A DNA stretch of 64,000 nt from Kitasatospora sp. NBC_00374 (GTDB lineage: Bacteria > Actinomycetota > Actinomycetes > Streptomycetales > Streptomycetaceae). Every line of letters starts with the position of its first letter. Position 1 is the stretch's first letter. Under the pieces are notes generated by a model that saw nothing but the letters and a program-made list of their open reading frames with translations, was not told the DNA's origin and did not search any database. The translations under genes were made by a program, and so were the position numbers. Positions 1 to 8,144 of the stretch are shown piece after piece. The stretch covers positions 7,919,001 to 7,983,000 of the forward strand of contig NZ_CP107964.1 of assembly GCF_041434935.1 (NCBI RefSeq), written 5' to 3'.

Positions 1-1225
1 CGATCGCCCCGCCGAGCTCGGTGCGCGCCGGTCCCGCCGCGCTCGGGCCGAGGCCCGGCCGGTCGACCGCCACCCCCAGCTGCAGCGTGTCGTGAGCGGC
101 GACGAACGCCCGGTAGTCCTGGAGCGTACGCAACGCGGCCTCCCTCCTCGTGGCACCGGTGGTGCCCGGCTTCCCGTCGACGGCGAGCTCCGGCCGCAGC
201 AGATCGGCGAGCGTCCCCCCGAACTCCGGCGGCCGCAGCTTCGCCTCGTCGACCAGCTTCGCGGTGATCTCGCGGTCGGTGAGCATGCCGGAGTACCGGT
301 AGAACCCGGCCGCCAGCTTCCCCGCCCGCTCGCCGCGGACGACCGCCGCCGTGTCGCTGCCGGCCGCGGCCGCCGTCACGGTCCGGACCTTCCAGGCGGC
401 GACCAGCCGCGGCACCACCCGGTCCCCGGCGGTCGCGGAGGCGTCGTCGACGCCGACGGTGCCGACCGCCGACCAGCCGGCCAGTGCGGTCAGCAGGACG
501 GACGCGGCCAGCAGGCACGGGTTCACCCGGCGGTGGAAGTGCCGGCGCAGGAACCGCTGGGTACGGACCAGCACCACCAGCCCCACCAGGGCCGGGGCGA
601 GCACCGCGAACAGCAGCCCGGGAGCCGTCCACACGCTCCGCCGGTGCTGCGCCAGCCGGTCCAGCTCGGCCGCCTGGAGCTGCCCGATCCGGGCCAGGAT
701 CCCGTCGTCGGGCTTGTGCATCAACCCGGAGGCGTACCCCAGGTACGCGCCGCCGAGACCGCCGTCGCCCTCGGCGGCGTGGGCCTGCTCGACCAGGCCG
801 GTGTACTCCACCAGCAGCCCCGCGACGGCCTGCAGCTGCGCACTGCCGGCCGCGCCGGTCGGGTCGTGCTCGGCGACCCGGGCGAGCGCCTGGTGCGCCG
901 ACTTGAGGTCGTCCTGGTACTGCTGCCCGGGGCCGGTCAGGCGGACCGAACCCGAGGCGAAGCTCGCCGCGGCCACCCGGTCCGCGTCGGCCAGGTAGTA
1001 CGCGGCCTGCCCGCTGTCGACGATCGAGGGGACGGTCCGGCTCCCGGCCTCCGTCACCACGCCGTGGGCACCGGAGAGCGTCAGGCTCAGCGCCCCCCAG
1101 GTCGTGGCCGTGCACAGGGCCAGCACGGCGGCCACGCGGCGCAGCCGGGTCGGGGTATCGGACGGGCGGGCGGGCCCGCGTGTCAGTGTGCCCAGCGTGG
1201 TTCGTCTGCCGGTGGTGACCGCCAT
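1..1225 (-). CDS. Membrane protein with extracytoplasmic domains, 3' end beyond window
   Basis: The reading frame is open on the minus strand from an ATG at 1225 to the left edge, so the C-terminus is missing. The N-terminus has a basic stretch, then a membrane segment at about residues 30-50 (VAAVLALCTATTWGALSL). A roughly 130-residue alanine-rich predicted extracytoplasmic part follows, with motifs such as DSGQAAYYLADADRVAA. Two more membrane segments sit near residues 190-240, followed by a second exported-looking part that resembles the first in composition (DRVVPRLVAAWKVRTVTAAA and AGSDTAAVV). I do not recognise a characterised family. Similar two-loop proteins are found beside protein-kinase and solute-binding genes in Streptomyces, but the neighbour that would test this lies outside the window. 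No function is assigned. Confidence 0.75.
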   Translation of the reverse strand, partial: MAVTTGRRTTLGTLTRGPARPSDTPTRLRRVAAVLALCTATTWGALSLTLSGAHGVVTEAGSRTVPSIVDSGQAAYYLADADRVAAASFASGSVRLTGPGQQYQDDLKSAHQALARVAEHDPTGAAGSAQLQAVAGLLVEYTGLVEQAHAAEGDGGLGGAYLGYASGLMHKPDDGILARIGQLQAAELDRLAQHRRSVWTAPGLLFAVLAPALVGLVVLVRTQRFLRRHFHRRVNPCLLAASVLLTALAGWSAVGTVGVDDASATAGDRVVPRLVAAWKVRTVTAAAAGSDTAAVVRGERAGKLAAGFYRYSGMLTDREITAKLVDEAKLRPPEFGGTLADLLRPELAVDGKPGTTGATRREAALRTLQDYRAFVAAHDTLQLGVAVDRPGLGPSAAGPARTELGGAI

Positions 1226-1496
1226 CCTCGGTTCCGCCCCCGCTCGCCGTACGGATGAGACATTCACCGTAGCTAACGAGCAGTCAGTTGACTGCGATAT
1301 CGGCAAATACGACGGATCGCCATCCGGTTCGCTCGGCTCTGCGGGCCCGGTTCGGCAGGTTCGGTTCGGCGGGCCCGGTTCGGCGGGCCCGGTGTCGGGG
1401 CGGCGGGGCGGCGCGGCCGGGGCCGACCGGACGCCTACGCTGGCGGCCGGTCGGGTCGGGCCGGACGGCGCGGGCGAGGTGTCGGGAGGCGGTGGG

Positions 1497-2135
1497 ATGT
1501 GCTGGAGCGCTGAGGCGGACGCCGTCACGGGCGGCGTGGTGGCCGCGCTCGGAGTGGTCTGCCTGACGCAGGTCCGCCGGATGTGGCAACTACCGCTGGC
1601 CGCACTGCCGTTGATCCTGGGCGTGCACCAGCTGATCGAGGCGGCCGTCTGGCTGGGCGCGCAGGGCCGGATCGACCCGTCGGCCGCCGGGGCCGCGAGG
1701 CTCGCCTGGGCGGTGATCGCCCTGCCGCTGCTGCCCCTCCTGGTGCCGTTCGGGGTGTGGTGCGCGTCCCGGCGCCGTACCGCGCTGCAGGCCGCCCTGC
1801 TCGGTCTCGGTGCGGCCGTCGCCGTGGTGCTGGCCGTCCCGGTGGCGCGGGGCCCGGTCACCGCCGAGGTGCACGGCCACGCGCTGGGCTACAGCATCGG
1901 CGTGCCGGGCGCGGCCGTCCTGCTGACGGGCTACCTGCTGGCCACCGTCGGCTCGCTGCTGGCCTCGGGGGACCGGGTGCTGCGGCTGCTGGGCGCGCTC
2001 GTCGGCGCCGGGGCCGTGGTCTGCGCGGCGGTGTGGCGGCTGGCCTTCGTCTCGACCTGGTGCGCGCTGGCGGCGGTCTGCGCGGTCCTGCTGCTGTGGT
2101 GGGTGCGGACGGCGGACACCGCGACCCGTCCCTGA
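1497..2135 (+). CDS. DUF6629-like integral membrane protein
   Basis: A 212-residue protein beginning MCWSAEADAVTGG, then a run of hydrophobic segments (six to seven predicted membrane helices) and a very short cytoplasmic tail. The N-terminal MCWSAEAD and the PLILGVHQLIEAAVW segment match what I remember of the DUF6629 family of actinobacterial membrane proteins. The function of that family is unknown. I chose the ATG at 1497 because family members start at MCWS and because GGAGGCGGTGGG lies just upstream. The frame stays open further 5', but that part is compositionally unlike protein. Transcribed divergently from the membrane protein to its left, and convergent with the next gene. Confidence 0.75.
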   Translation: MCWSAEADAVTGGVVAALGVVCLTQVRRMWQLPLAALPLILGVHQLIEAAVWLGAQGRIDPSAAGAARLAWAVIALPLLPLLVPFGVWCASRRRTALQAALLGLGAAVAVVLAVPVARGPVTAEVHGHALGYSIGVPGAAVLLTGYLLATVGSLLASGDRVLRLLGALVGAGAVVCAAVWRLAFVSTWCALAAVCAVLLLWWVRTADTATRP

Positions 2136-2146
2136 CGGCGGCGCGT

Positions 2147-2701
2147 TCAGGGCCGGTCGACGCCCAGGTCCAGCCGCATCGCGTCGCGCAGTCCCTTCCA
2201 CTCGTCCCACAGTGCCAGCAGCTCGGCCCGCACCTCGTCGAACGAGCCGTCCGGCTCGGGCTGCCCCGACTCCAGCCGCCGGATCCGGCGGTAACTGCGG
2301 GAGAGCGCGCCGGAGATGGTCTCCAGCTCGTCCAACACCTTTGGGGCGGCGGTCATCTGGGCCTCCGCCACCGCCGCCCCGTGGGCCCGGCGGGACTCCT
2401 CCAGCTCCCGGCGGTCCTCGTCGTCCAGCCGCCCGTCCTCCACGGCGTACAGGTAGTTCATCTGCACCACCCGGTACCGGCGGGAGGCCGCGTTCAGGGT
2501 CACATAGCAGGCGCGCTTCTCGGCATGTTGGGCCCGGAGCCCGTCCTGGCGGTGGGTGTCGAGCGCGAGCGCGCGCTGCGCGTCGAACTGGTCGCGCTGC
2601 AGCCGCGCCGACAGCCGGGTGGTCACCACCGGCGACAGCAGCGTGCCCACGACACCCACCGACGCTATGAGCAGCGGACCCAGATCGCTCACCGGTGCCA
2701 T
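2147..2701 (-). CDS. Small membrane-anchored coiled-coil protein, function unknown
   Basis: A 184-residue protein with one N-terminal membrane segment (about residues 8-27, GPLLIASVGVVGTLLSPVV). A long charged, probably helical region rich in R, E, D and A follows, with coiled-coil character over about residues 30-150. This looks like the common actinobacterial type of protein with a single helix anchor and a cytoplasmic helical bundle. No catalytic motif is visible. The start ATG at 2701 lies directly downstream of a purine-rich GGGGGGGAT on the minus strand. It ends 12 bp from the convergent DUF6629-like gene. Function unknown. Confidence 0.7.
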   Translation of the reverse strand: MAPVSDLGPLLIASVGVVGTLLSPVVTTRLSARLQRDQFDAQRALALDTHRQDGLRAQHAEKRACYVTLNAASRRYRVVQMNYLYAVEDGRLDDEDRRELEESRRAHGAAVAEAQMTAAPKVLDELETISGALSRSYRRIRRLESGQPEPDGSFDEVRAELLALWDEWKGLRDAMRLDLGVDRP

Positions 2702-2755
2702 CCCCCCCCATCGGGCGGGCCGGCCCCGCCGTGGGCCACCCTATCGAGGTGAGGT

Positions 2756-2882
2756 GACGGACGGTCAGTCGGCGGGCGGCGGCCGCCCGGCCCCCGCCGA
2801 CCTCGCAGGTCGGGTCGTCGGCGCCGGGGATCACCAGGGTGGGCACATCCAGGCTGAAACGCTCGTCGGCCGGAGTCCGGAC
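2756..2882 (-). pseudogene. Possible remnant of an alpha/beta-hydrolase C-terminus
   Basis: Read on the minus strand, this stretch encodes ERFSLDVPTLVIPGADDPTCE. That strongly resembles the strand-turn carrying the acidic catalytic residue in alpha/beta-hydrolases (PTLVIPGADD). A stop codon lies immediately upstream in frame (2883-2885), and no nucleophile elbow or upstream hydrolase sequence is present. After the motif the frame degenerates into alanine/arginine-rich sequence. I read it as a decayed fragment. It could also be a chance match, since the motif covers only about 20 codons. Confidence 0.25.
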
Positions 2883-3683
2883 CTACCGGTCGCCGCCGGC
2901 CGAGGCGCACACCCGTCCGTACGGCGCACCGAGAGTCGACCGAAAACCCGGCCGCCGCGTCCGCCCGAGCACGGAACGGTGTCCCGAGGGGCCGGGATCG
3001 CCGAATTCGTCCGGGCGTGACCCGAGAACACCTAGGGTGGTCGCCACTGTCGTTTCCGTGACCGGGAGGTGGTCGATGGCAGTGCTGCGCGTCGCCGGGC
3101 CGGCCGACTGCCCGGACCGGTCGCCGCCCGTCCGGTGACCCTGCTTCCGGTGACTCTCCGTCCGGTCGGGCGCCCGCCCGAACTGCCCGGCGCGCGGCGG
3201 GTCGTGCGCGCCCCTCGGGTGATACCGGGGCCGGCCGCGGTCGGCCCGCGGCCGCTCGCGCACCTGCCTGCGGAGTCCGGGCCGGACGGGCCCGGTGGCG
3301 GGCCGGTCCGCGACCCCGCCGGAGAGCCCGACTCCGCCGATCGTCGCGAAGTGGGGCATGGCGGACCTTCGGTGGGCCATAATGAGTACCGATAGTGGCG
3401 GGTGCATGACAGTGCGGCACGGCAGTGCGGCTGTCCGTGGCCGCCGCGTCACGGGCGGGCCGGACGGAGGCAAGGTCGGGGTGCAGAAGCCCTGCTGAGA
3501 CTGCGTCAGGATGATCCGACCAACCGGCTATGCTGCTTCCGGCCCGGCGTGCTGCCTCGATAGCACCAGCTCGGAGCTGTTGTGCCCGGGATCCGGAGTG
3601 CCTGACTCCGCCTGTGGGCCGCACCGTCGGAGCCCCCCTGTCTGCTCGTCGTTCCATGACTCTTTCGATCGTTGAGGACGCTG
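2883..3683. other. About 800 bp without a convincing gene
   Basis: No frame here has a sustained third-position GC pattern joined to a plausible start and length. Visible items are a TAGGGT -10-like box at 3033-3038, a possible 20-codon ORF at 3076-3138, and a TATGCT box at 3529-3534 that could serve the conservon operon downstream. The base composition is slightly more AT-rich near 3380-3550 than around it, as expected for a promoter region. Confidence 0.4.
3076..3138 (+). CDS. Possible 20-residue leader peptide or small ORF
   Basis: ATG at 3076 is preceded at good spacing by GGGAGG (3064-3069) and ends with TGA at 3136-3138. The peptide would be MAVLRVAGPADCPDRSPPVR. A TAGGGT -10-like box at 3033-3038 would start a transcript about 30 nt upstream. 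The peptide is too short to judge by composition, and no downstream gene starts within 500 bp, so a leader role is only a guess. Confidence 0.22.
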   Translation: MAVLRVAGPADCPDRSPPVR

Positions 3684-5195
3684 ATGCTTCGTGCTGGATC
3701 GTCAACCGGAGGCCGGCGCCCTGCTCCTGTCCTCGGCTGGCTGCTTCCCACGGCGGTAGTGGCGGCGGCCGCGGCCGCCGCCGTGTCACTGACGGGCCCC
3801 GCGGCGCGGACCGCGGTGGCGCTGTGCGGCGCCGCGGCCACCGTCGTGGTGGCGCTGATCGCCGCCGAAGCCGCCCGCCGGGGCCGCGCGTTGGCCACCC
3901 TGCGTGACTCCTGCCGGCGTCAGGAAGCCGAGTTGCGGCACCTGCTGGCCCAACAGGAGCAGCAGACCGCCCGGTTGGCCGCGGTGGTGCTGCCCCAGGC
4001 CGTCGCCCGGCTCCAGCAGGGCGAGTTCGTCGAGGACGTGCTCAGAGGCGCCGAGACCCACGAGGGCGCCGTCACCCCGGAGTTCCAGGCCGCCCGGCAG
4101 GCGGTGCTCCGCTCGGTGCTGGAGGCCGTCGACGCCGAGGAGGGCCTGCGCGAGTCCGCCCAGCGGGCGTTCGTGAACATCGCTCGCCGGGTCCAGGCCA
4201 TCGTCCACCGCCAGGCCCAGGACCTGCGGGAGATGGAGGACCGGCACGGCAACTCCCCGGCCGTCTTCGACGACCTGCTGCAACTGGACCACGGAAACGC
4301 CCTGGTCGGCCGCCTCGCGGACTCCATCGCCGTGCTCGGCGGAGCCCGCCCCGGCCGCCAGTGGAGCAGGCCGGTGCCGCTGTACAGCGTGCTGCGCGGC
4401 GCCGTCTCCCGGATCCTGGACTACCAGCGGGTCGAGCTGCACCCGGTGTCCGAGGTCGCGGTGGTCGGGCCGGCCGTCGAGCCGCTGATCCACGCGCTCG
4501 CCGAACTGCTCGACAACGCCACCCGCTACTCCCCGCCGCAGACCCGGGTCCACCTGACCGCCGTCGAGGTGCAGACCGGCATCGCCGTCGAGATCGAGGA
4601 CGGCGGTCTGAGCCTGAGCGAGGAGGGCCGCGCCCGGGCCGAGCGGATGCTCAAGGAGGCGCAGGCCGGGATCGACCTGAACGACCTCGGCGAGACCCCG
4701 CGCCTCGGCCTGGCCGTGGTCGGCCGCCTCGCACAGGCGTACGGCTTCCAGGTCTCGCTGCGGCCCTCCGCGTACGGGGGCGTGCGCGCGGTGCTGATCG
4801 TGCCGCAGGACCTGATCACCACCGCGCCCGCGACCGGGCGGGCGCACGGCATCGGAGCCTCCTCGGGCCCGCGCCCGACCGTCGCCGCGGTGCCGGCGCA
4901 GCCCCGGGCCCTGGCGGGCCCCGTGGCCGCCCTGATGGGTGAGGACGAGGACGCCGCCGAGGTGAACGGGCGGACCGCCAACGGGCTGCCGCAGCGCCGT
5001 CGCCGCAGCAGCAGCGCCGGCCCCGCCGGTGCGATACCGGCCGCCGCGGCGCCGACGGCCGGGGAGAAGGCCGCCGGGCCGGCGCAGCCCGGCATGTGGT
5101 TGGCCGCCTTCCACAGTGGCGTGAACGGCCATGTGCCGGACGCCGCGCGGACAGGCCGGGAAAGTGACGAGTCGTCAGGTAAGGGTGAGCAGTGA
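3684..5195 (+). CDS. cvnA: Conservon histidine-kinase-like protein (CvnA type)
   Basis: A 503-residue protein. Two membrane segments lie close to the N-terminus (about residues 15-37 and 42-64) with almost no exported loop. A helical linker follows, then an LDHGNALVGRLADSIAVLGG-type dimerisation region and a GHKL ATPase domain (N-box ELLDNATRYSPP near residue 275). The C-terminal 120 residues are disordered and Ala/Pro/Gly-rich. In characterised conservons this protein sits at the membrane and assembles with the B, C and D products in a complex likened to eukaryotic G-protein-coupled receptors. I chose the ATG at 3684 over the in-frame TTG at 3672 because GAGG sits 6 nt before the ATG. It is the first gene of a five-gene coupled operon; its stop overlaps the next start. 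Confidence 0.9.
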   Translation: MLRAGSSTGGRRPAPVLGWLLPTAVVAAAAAAAVSLTGPAARTAVALCGAAATVVVALIAAEAARRGRALATLRDSCRRQEAELRHLLAQQEQQTARLAAVVLPQAVARLQQGEFVEDVLRGAETHEGAVTPEFQAARQAVLRSVLEAVDAEEGLRESAQRAFVNIARRVQAIVHRQAQDLREMEDRHGNSPAVFDDLLQLDHGNALVGRLADSIAVLGGARPGRQWSRPVPLYSVLRGAVSRILDYQRVELHPVSEVAVVGPAVEPLIHALAELLDNATRYSPPQTRVHLTAVEVQTGIAVEIEDGGLSLSEEGRARAERMLKEAQAGIDLNDLGETPRLGLAVVGRLAQAYGFQVSLRPSAYGGVRAVLIVPQDLITTAPATGRAHGIGASSGPRPTVAAVPAQPRALAGPVAALMGEDEDAAEVNGRTANGLPQRRRRSSSAGPAGAIPAAAAPTAGEKAAGPAQPGMWLAAFHSGVNGHVPDAARTGRESDESSGKGEQ

Positions 5196-5599
5196 TTCAG
5201 CAGCGGGCCAACATGGACTGGATGCTCAAGGATCTGGCGGACAGCGTCCCGCAGACGCGCCACGTGGTGGTGCTGTCCTCCGACGGTCTGCGGATGGCCC
5301 AGTACGGGACGGACACCGACACCGCCGACCGGCTCGCCGCCGCGTGTGCGGGCCTGCAGAGCCTGGCCGGCGCGGTCGCCACCGAGTTCCCGCACGGGGA
5401 CGGCCGGATGCGGATGGTGGTGATCGAGATGGGTGGCGGCTTCTTCTACCTGATGGCGGCCGGCGCCCGGGCCTATCTCGCGGTGCTGGCCGACGAGGGG
5501 GTGGACGCGGGCCTGATGGGCCAGCGCATGCGCGATCTGGTGGCCCGGATCGGCGGGCATCTCAGCACCCCGCCGCGCAACGGCGAGCAGGGCGCATGA
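5192..5599 (+). CDS. cvnB: Roadblock/LC7-domain protein (CvnB type)
   Basis: A 135-residue protein that is essentially one roadblock/LC7 domain (MDWMLKDLADSVPQTRHVVVLSSDGL, later MVVIEMGGGFFYLMAAG). Roadblock proteins of this kind dimerise and partner small GTPases such as the CvnD product. In bacterial MglA/MglB-like pairs they can regulate nucleotide turnover. The GTG start at 5192 overlaps the stop of the kinase-like gene by 4 bp, indicating translational coupling. Its own stop overlaps the ATG of the next gene in an ATGA arrangement. Confidence 0.9.
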   Translation: MIQQRANMDWMLKDLADSVPQTRHVVVLSSDGLRMAQYGTDTDTADRLAAACAGLQSLAGAVATEFPHGDGRMRMVVIEMGGGFFYLMAAGARAYLAVLADEGVDAGLMGQRMRDLVARIGGHLSTPPRNGEQGA

Positions 5600-5973
5600 G
5601 TGGATCCGACCAGGACTGGGACGAAGGCAACCCCGAACGTCTGTATGTGATCACCGGGGGCCGGAGCGCCTCGTCGCTCGGCGCCGAGGCCGCCGAGCGG
5701 ACGGTGCTCGACCTGGTCACCCTGATCGTCGCCCGCGCGGAGCCTGATCCGTCCATGCAGCCCGAGCACGCCTCGATCCTGCGGATGTGCCACTCCCCGC
5801 TCTCGGTGGCGGAGATCTCCGCCTACCTGGCCCTGCCGATGAGCGCCACCACCGTGCTGCTCGCGGACCTGCTGGCCGACCGACGGGTCGAGGCCCGTGC
5901 GCCCGTCCCGAAGGCCCTCCTCCCCGACCGCGCTCTGATTGAGGCTGTGATGCATGGACTCCAAAGGCTCTGA
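5596..5973 (+). CDS. cvnC: DUF742 protein (CvnC type)
   Basis: A 125-residue DUF742 protein beginning MSGSDQDWDEGNPERLYVIT. It has the GGRS motif typical of the family and a winged-helix-like C-terminal half (CHSPLSVAEISAYLALPMS, then VLLADLLADRRVEARAP). Its role in conservons is undefined; the C-terminal fold suggests DNA or protein binding. The start ATG at 5596 shares bases with the upstream TGA, and the C-terminus overlaps the GTPase start by 20 bp. Both features are typical of cvn operons. Confidence 0.9.
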   Translation: MSGSDQDWDEGNPERLYVITGGRSASSLGAEAAERTVLDLVTLIVARAEPDPSMQPEHASILRMCHSPLSVAEISAYLALPMSATTVLLADLLADRRVEARAPVPKALLPDRALIEAVMHGLQRL

Positions 5974-6571
5974 CACGGTGGTCGGGCCGCGCAGCGAGGA
6001 CACGCTGCCGGCCTCGGCCGCCACCGCGGTCAAGGTGGTGATCGTGGGTGGCTTCGGCGTCGGCAAGACGACCCTGGTCGGTGCCGTGAGCGAGATCCGC
6101 CCGCTGACCACCGAGGAGACGATGACGCAGGCCGGCGTCGGCGTCGACGACAACGCGGGGGTCGAACGCAAGACCGCGACCACGGTCGCGATGGACTTCG
6201 GCCGGATCAGCGTCAACGACGAGCTGGTGCTCTACCTGTTCGGCACACCGGGGCAGCAGCGTTTCTGGTTCCTGTGGAACGGGCTGTTCGAAGGCGCGCT
6301 CGGCGCGATCGTCCTGGTCGACACCCGTCGGCTGGAGGTCAGCTTCGACGTGATCGGCCGGCTGGAGGAGCGCGGCGTGCCGTTCGTGGTGGCCGTCAAC
6401 ACCTTCCCGGAGTCCCCCTCCTACCCCGTCGAGGAGCTCCGTGCCGCGCTGGACCTGCCCGACGAGGTACCGATAGTCGGCTGTGACGCCCGCAGACGCG
6501 AGTCCGGCCGCGATGTCCTGATGTCCCTGATGCGCTACCTCCACTCGCTCACCACACCGGAGAGACCGTGA
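5954..6571 (+). CDS. cvnD: Conservon small GTPase (CvnD type)
   Basis: A 205-residue Ras-like ATP/GTP-binding protein. Walker A is GGFGVGKTTLV (about residues 33-43), the switch region is TTEETMTQAGVGVD, the G3-like motif is FGTPGQQRFWF, and VDTRR plus the later AVNTFPE take the places of the remaining guanine-recognition elements. The GTPGQ glutamine is present. In conservons this protein is proposed to cycle nucleotides in response to the kinase-like and roadblock partners. The ATG at 5954 lies inside the end of the DUF742 gene, and the stop overlaps the P450 start by 4 bp. Confidence 0.92.
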   Translation: MDSKGSDTVVGPRSEDTLPASAATAVKVVIVGGFGVGKTTLVGAVSEIRPLTTEETMTQAGVGVDDNAGVERKTATTVAMDFGRISVNDELVLYLFGTPGQQRFWFLWNGLFEGALGAIVLVDTRRLEVSFDVIGRLEERGVPFVVAVNTFPESPSYPVEELRAALDLPDEVPIVGCDARRRESGRDVLMSLMRYLHSLTTPERP

Positions 6572-8061
6572 CCACCCCAGTACCTCCCCAAGGCGACCTC
6601 ACCCCGCCCCCCGGGTGCCCGGCGCACGGCCTCGGCCCCCAGGGCGTCCGGCGGTTGTACGGCCCCGAGGCCGAAGCCGACCCGGCCGGCCTGTACGAGA
6701 AGCTGCGCGCCGAGCACGGCCCGGTCGCGCCCGTCCTGCTGCACGGGGACCTGCCCGCCTGGCTGGTGCTCGGCCACCGGGAGAACCTCGACGTCGCCCG
6801 TACCCCCTCCCGGTTCTCCCGGGACTCCCGCCGCTGGACGGCGTTCCAGCAGAACCAGGTCGCTCCGGACTCCCCGCTGATGCCGGTGCTCGCCTGGCAG
6901 CCGCTGTGCGTCTTCGCGGACGGTGCGGAGCACAGGCGGCTGCGCGGCGCGGTCACCGGGAGCCTGGACCGGTTCGACCGCCGGGGCGTGCGGCGGCACG
7001 TCACCCGCTTCGCCGGCCAGCTGGTCGACCAGTTCTCCGCCGACGGGACGGCCGACCTGGTCAGCCGGTTCGCCGAGCACCTGCCGATGCTGGTGATGAC
7101 CCAGCTGCTGGGCATGCCCGAGGAGTACGGCCCGCGGCTGGTCGACGCGGCCCGCGACCTCATGAAGGGCACCGAGACGGCGATCGCCAGCAACGAGTAC
7201 GTGGTGGAGACGCTGCGGCAGCTGATCGACCGCAAGCGGGCCGCGCCCGGCGCCGACCTCCCGTCCTGGCTGCTCCAGCACGAGGCGGGCCTGACCGACG
7301 ACGAGGTCCTGGAGCACCTGCGGGTGATCCTGGTCGCGGCGAACGAGACCACCGTCAACCTGATCGCGGACACCCTGCTGATGGTGCTCACCGACCGCCG
7401 TTTCCGGGCGAACCTGTCGGGCGGTCACATGACCCTTCCCGACGCCCTGGACCAGGTCCTGTGGGACTCGCCGCCGTTCTCCGTCATGCCGGGCCGCTGG
7501 GCCACCGGCGACACCGAGCTGGCCGGCCGCCGGATCAGGACGGGCGACATGCTGCTGCTCGGCCTGGCGGCCGGCAACGTCGACCCGCAGGTCCGCCCGG
7601 ACCTGAACGAGCCGCTCTACGGCAACCGCTCGCACCTCGCGTTCAGCGGCGGCCCGCACGAGTGCCCGGGCCAGGACATCGGGCGGGCCATCGCGGAGGC
7701 CGGCATCGACACCCTGATGGCGCGGCTGCCCGACCTCCGGCTGGCGATCGCGGAGGACCGGCTGGCCTGGACCTCCGCCTGGATGTCCCGCCACCTGGTC
7801 GCCCTGCCGGTCGAGTTCACCCCGCGCCGGCCCGCGCCGGCCCAGGCCTCCGCCACGATCCCGCACCAGGTCCCGTCCACCGCGCAGGCCCCGGCCGCCG
7901 CACCGGGCCCGACCACCGCGCAGGGCCCGACCGCGAGCCGGGCCCCGACCGCGGGCCAGGCCCCCGCGCCCGCCCAGGATCCCGCCGCCGGCCCCGACCG
8001 CCGGGCGCCGCGCCGGCGCTGGTGGAGCTCCCTGATCGCCAGGCTCCGCCGGCGGCCGTAG
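6568..8061 (+). CDS. cvnE: Cytochrome P450 (CvnE type) with a long Ala/Pro tail
   Basis: A 497-residue P450. The I-helix motif is VAANETTVNL, where an asparagine replaces the usual glycine/acidic pair. The heme loop is FSGGPHECPG with the thiolate ligand at Cys366, and the EXXR region is replaced by the divergent DALDQVLWDSPP. The catalytic domain ends near residue 425. The last 70 residues are low-complexity Ala/Pro/Thr repeats (AQGPTASRAPTAGQAPAPAQ) ending in a basic segment. Some conservons carry a fifth, P450-encoding gene, and this one is coupled to cvnD by a 4-bp overlap. The substrate is unknown. The tail is unusual for a P450. Confidence 0.88.
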   Translation: MTTPVPPQGDLTPPPGCPAHGLGPQGVRRLYGPEAEADPAGLYEKLRAEHGPVAPVLLHGDLPAWLVLGHRENLDVARTPSRFSRDSRRWTAFQQNQVAPDSPLMPVLAWQPLCVFADGAEHRRLRGAVTGSLDRFDRRGVRRHVTRFAGQLVDQFSADGTADLVSRFAEHLPMLVMTQLLGMPEEYGPRLVDAARDLMKGTETAIASNEYVVETLRQLIDRKRAAPGADLPSWLLQHEAGLTDDEVLEHLRVILVAANETTVNLIADTLLMVLTDRRFRANLSGGHMTLPDALDQVLWDSPPFSVMPGRWATGDTELAGRRIRTGDMLLLGLAAGNVDPQVRPDLNEPLYGNRSHLAFSGGPHECPGQDIGRAIAEAGIDTLMARLPDLRLAIAEDRLAWTSAWMSRHLVALPVEFTPRRPAPAQASATIPHQVPSTAQAPAAAPGPTTAQGPTASRAPTAGQAPAPAQDPAAGPDRRAPRRRWWSSLIARLRRRP

Positions 8062-8088
8062 CCCCTACGCGGCACGCCCCGACGCAGT

Positions 8089-8129
8089 GGGCCCCGCCCG
8101 GTACGGCGACAGCCGCCCGGGCGGGGCCC
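8089..8129. terminator. Bidirectional terminator between cvnE and the sigma-CAP gene
   Basis: A perfect 12-bp inverted repeat, GGGCCCCGCCCG (8089-8100) pairing with CGGGCGGGGCCC (8118-8129) around a 17-nt loop. It lies between two convergent stop codons (8061 and 8145). Confidence 0.75.
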
Positions 8130-8144
8130 TTCGTCATCGCGCGG

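Noticed and set aside
92..1258. Long plus-strand open frame over the first 1.2 kb.
   Set aside because: It is the mirror of the minus-strand membrane protein. The plus frame is Arg/Gly/Pro-rich shadow sequence, while the minus frame gives clear membrane helices and normal composition.
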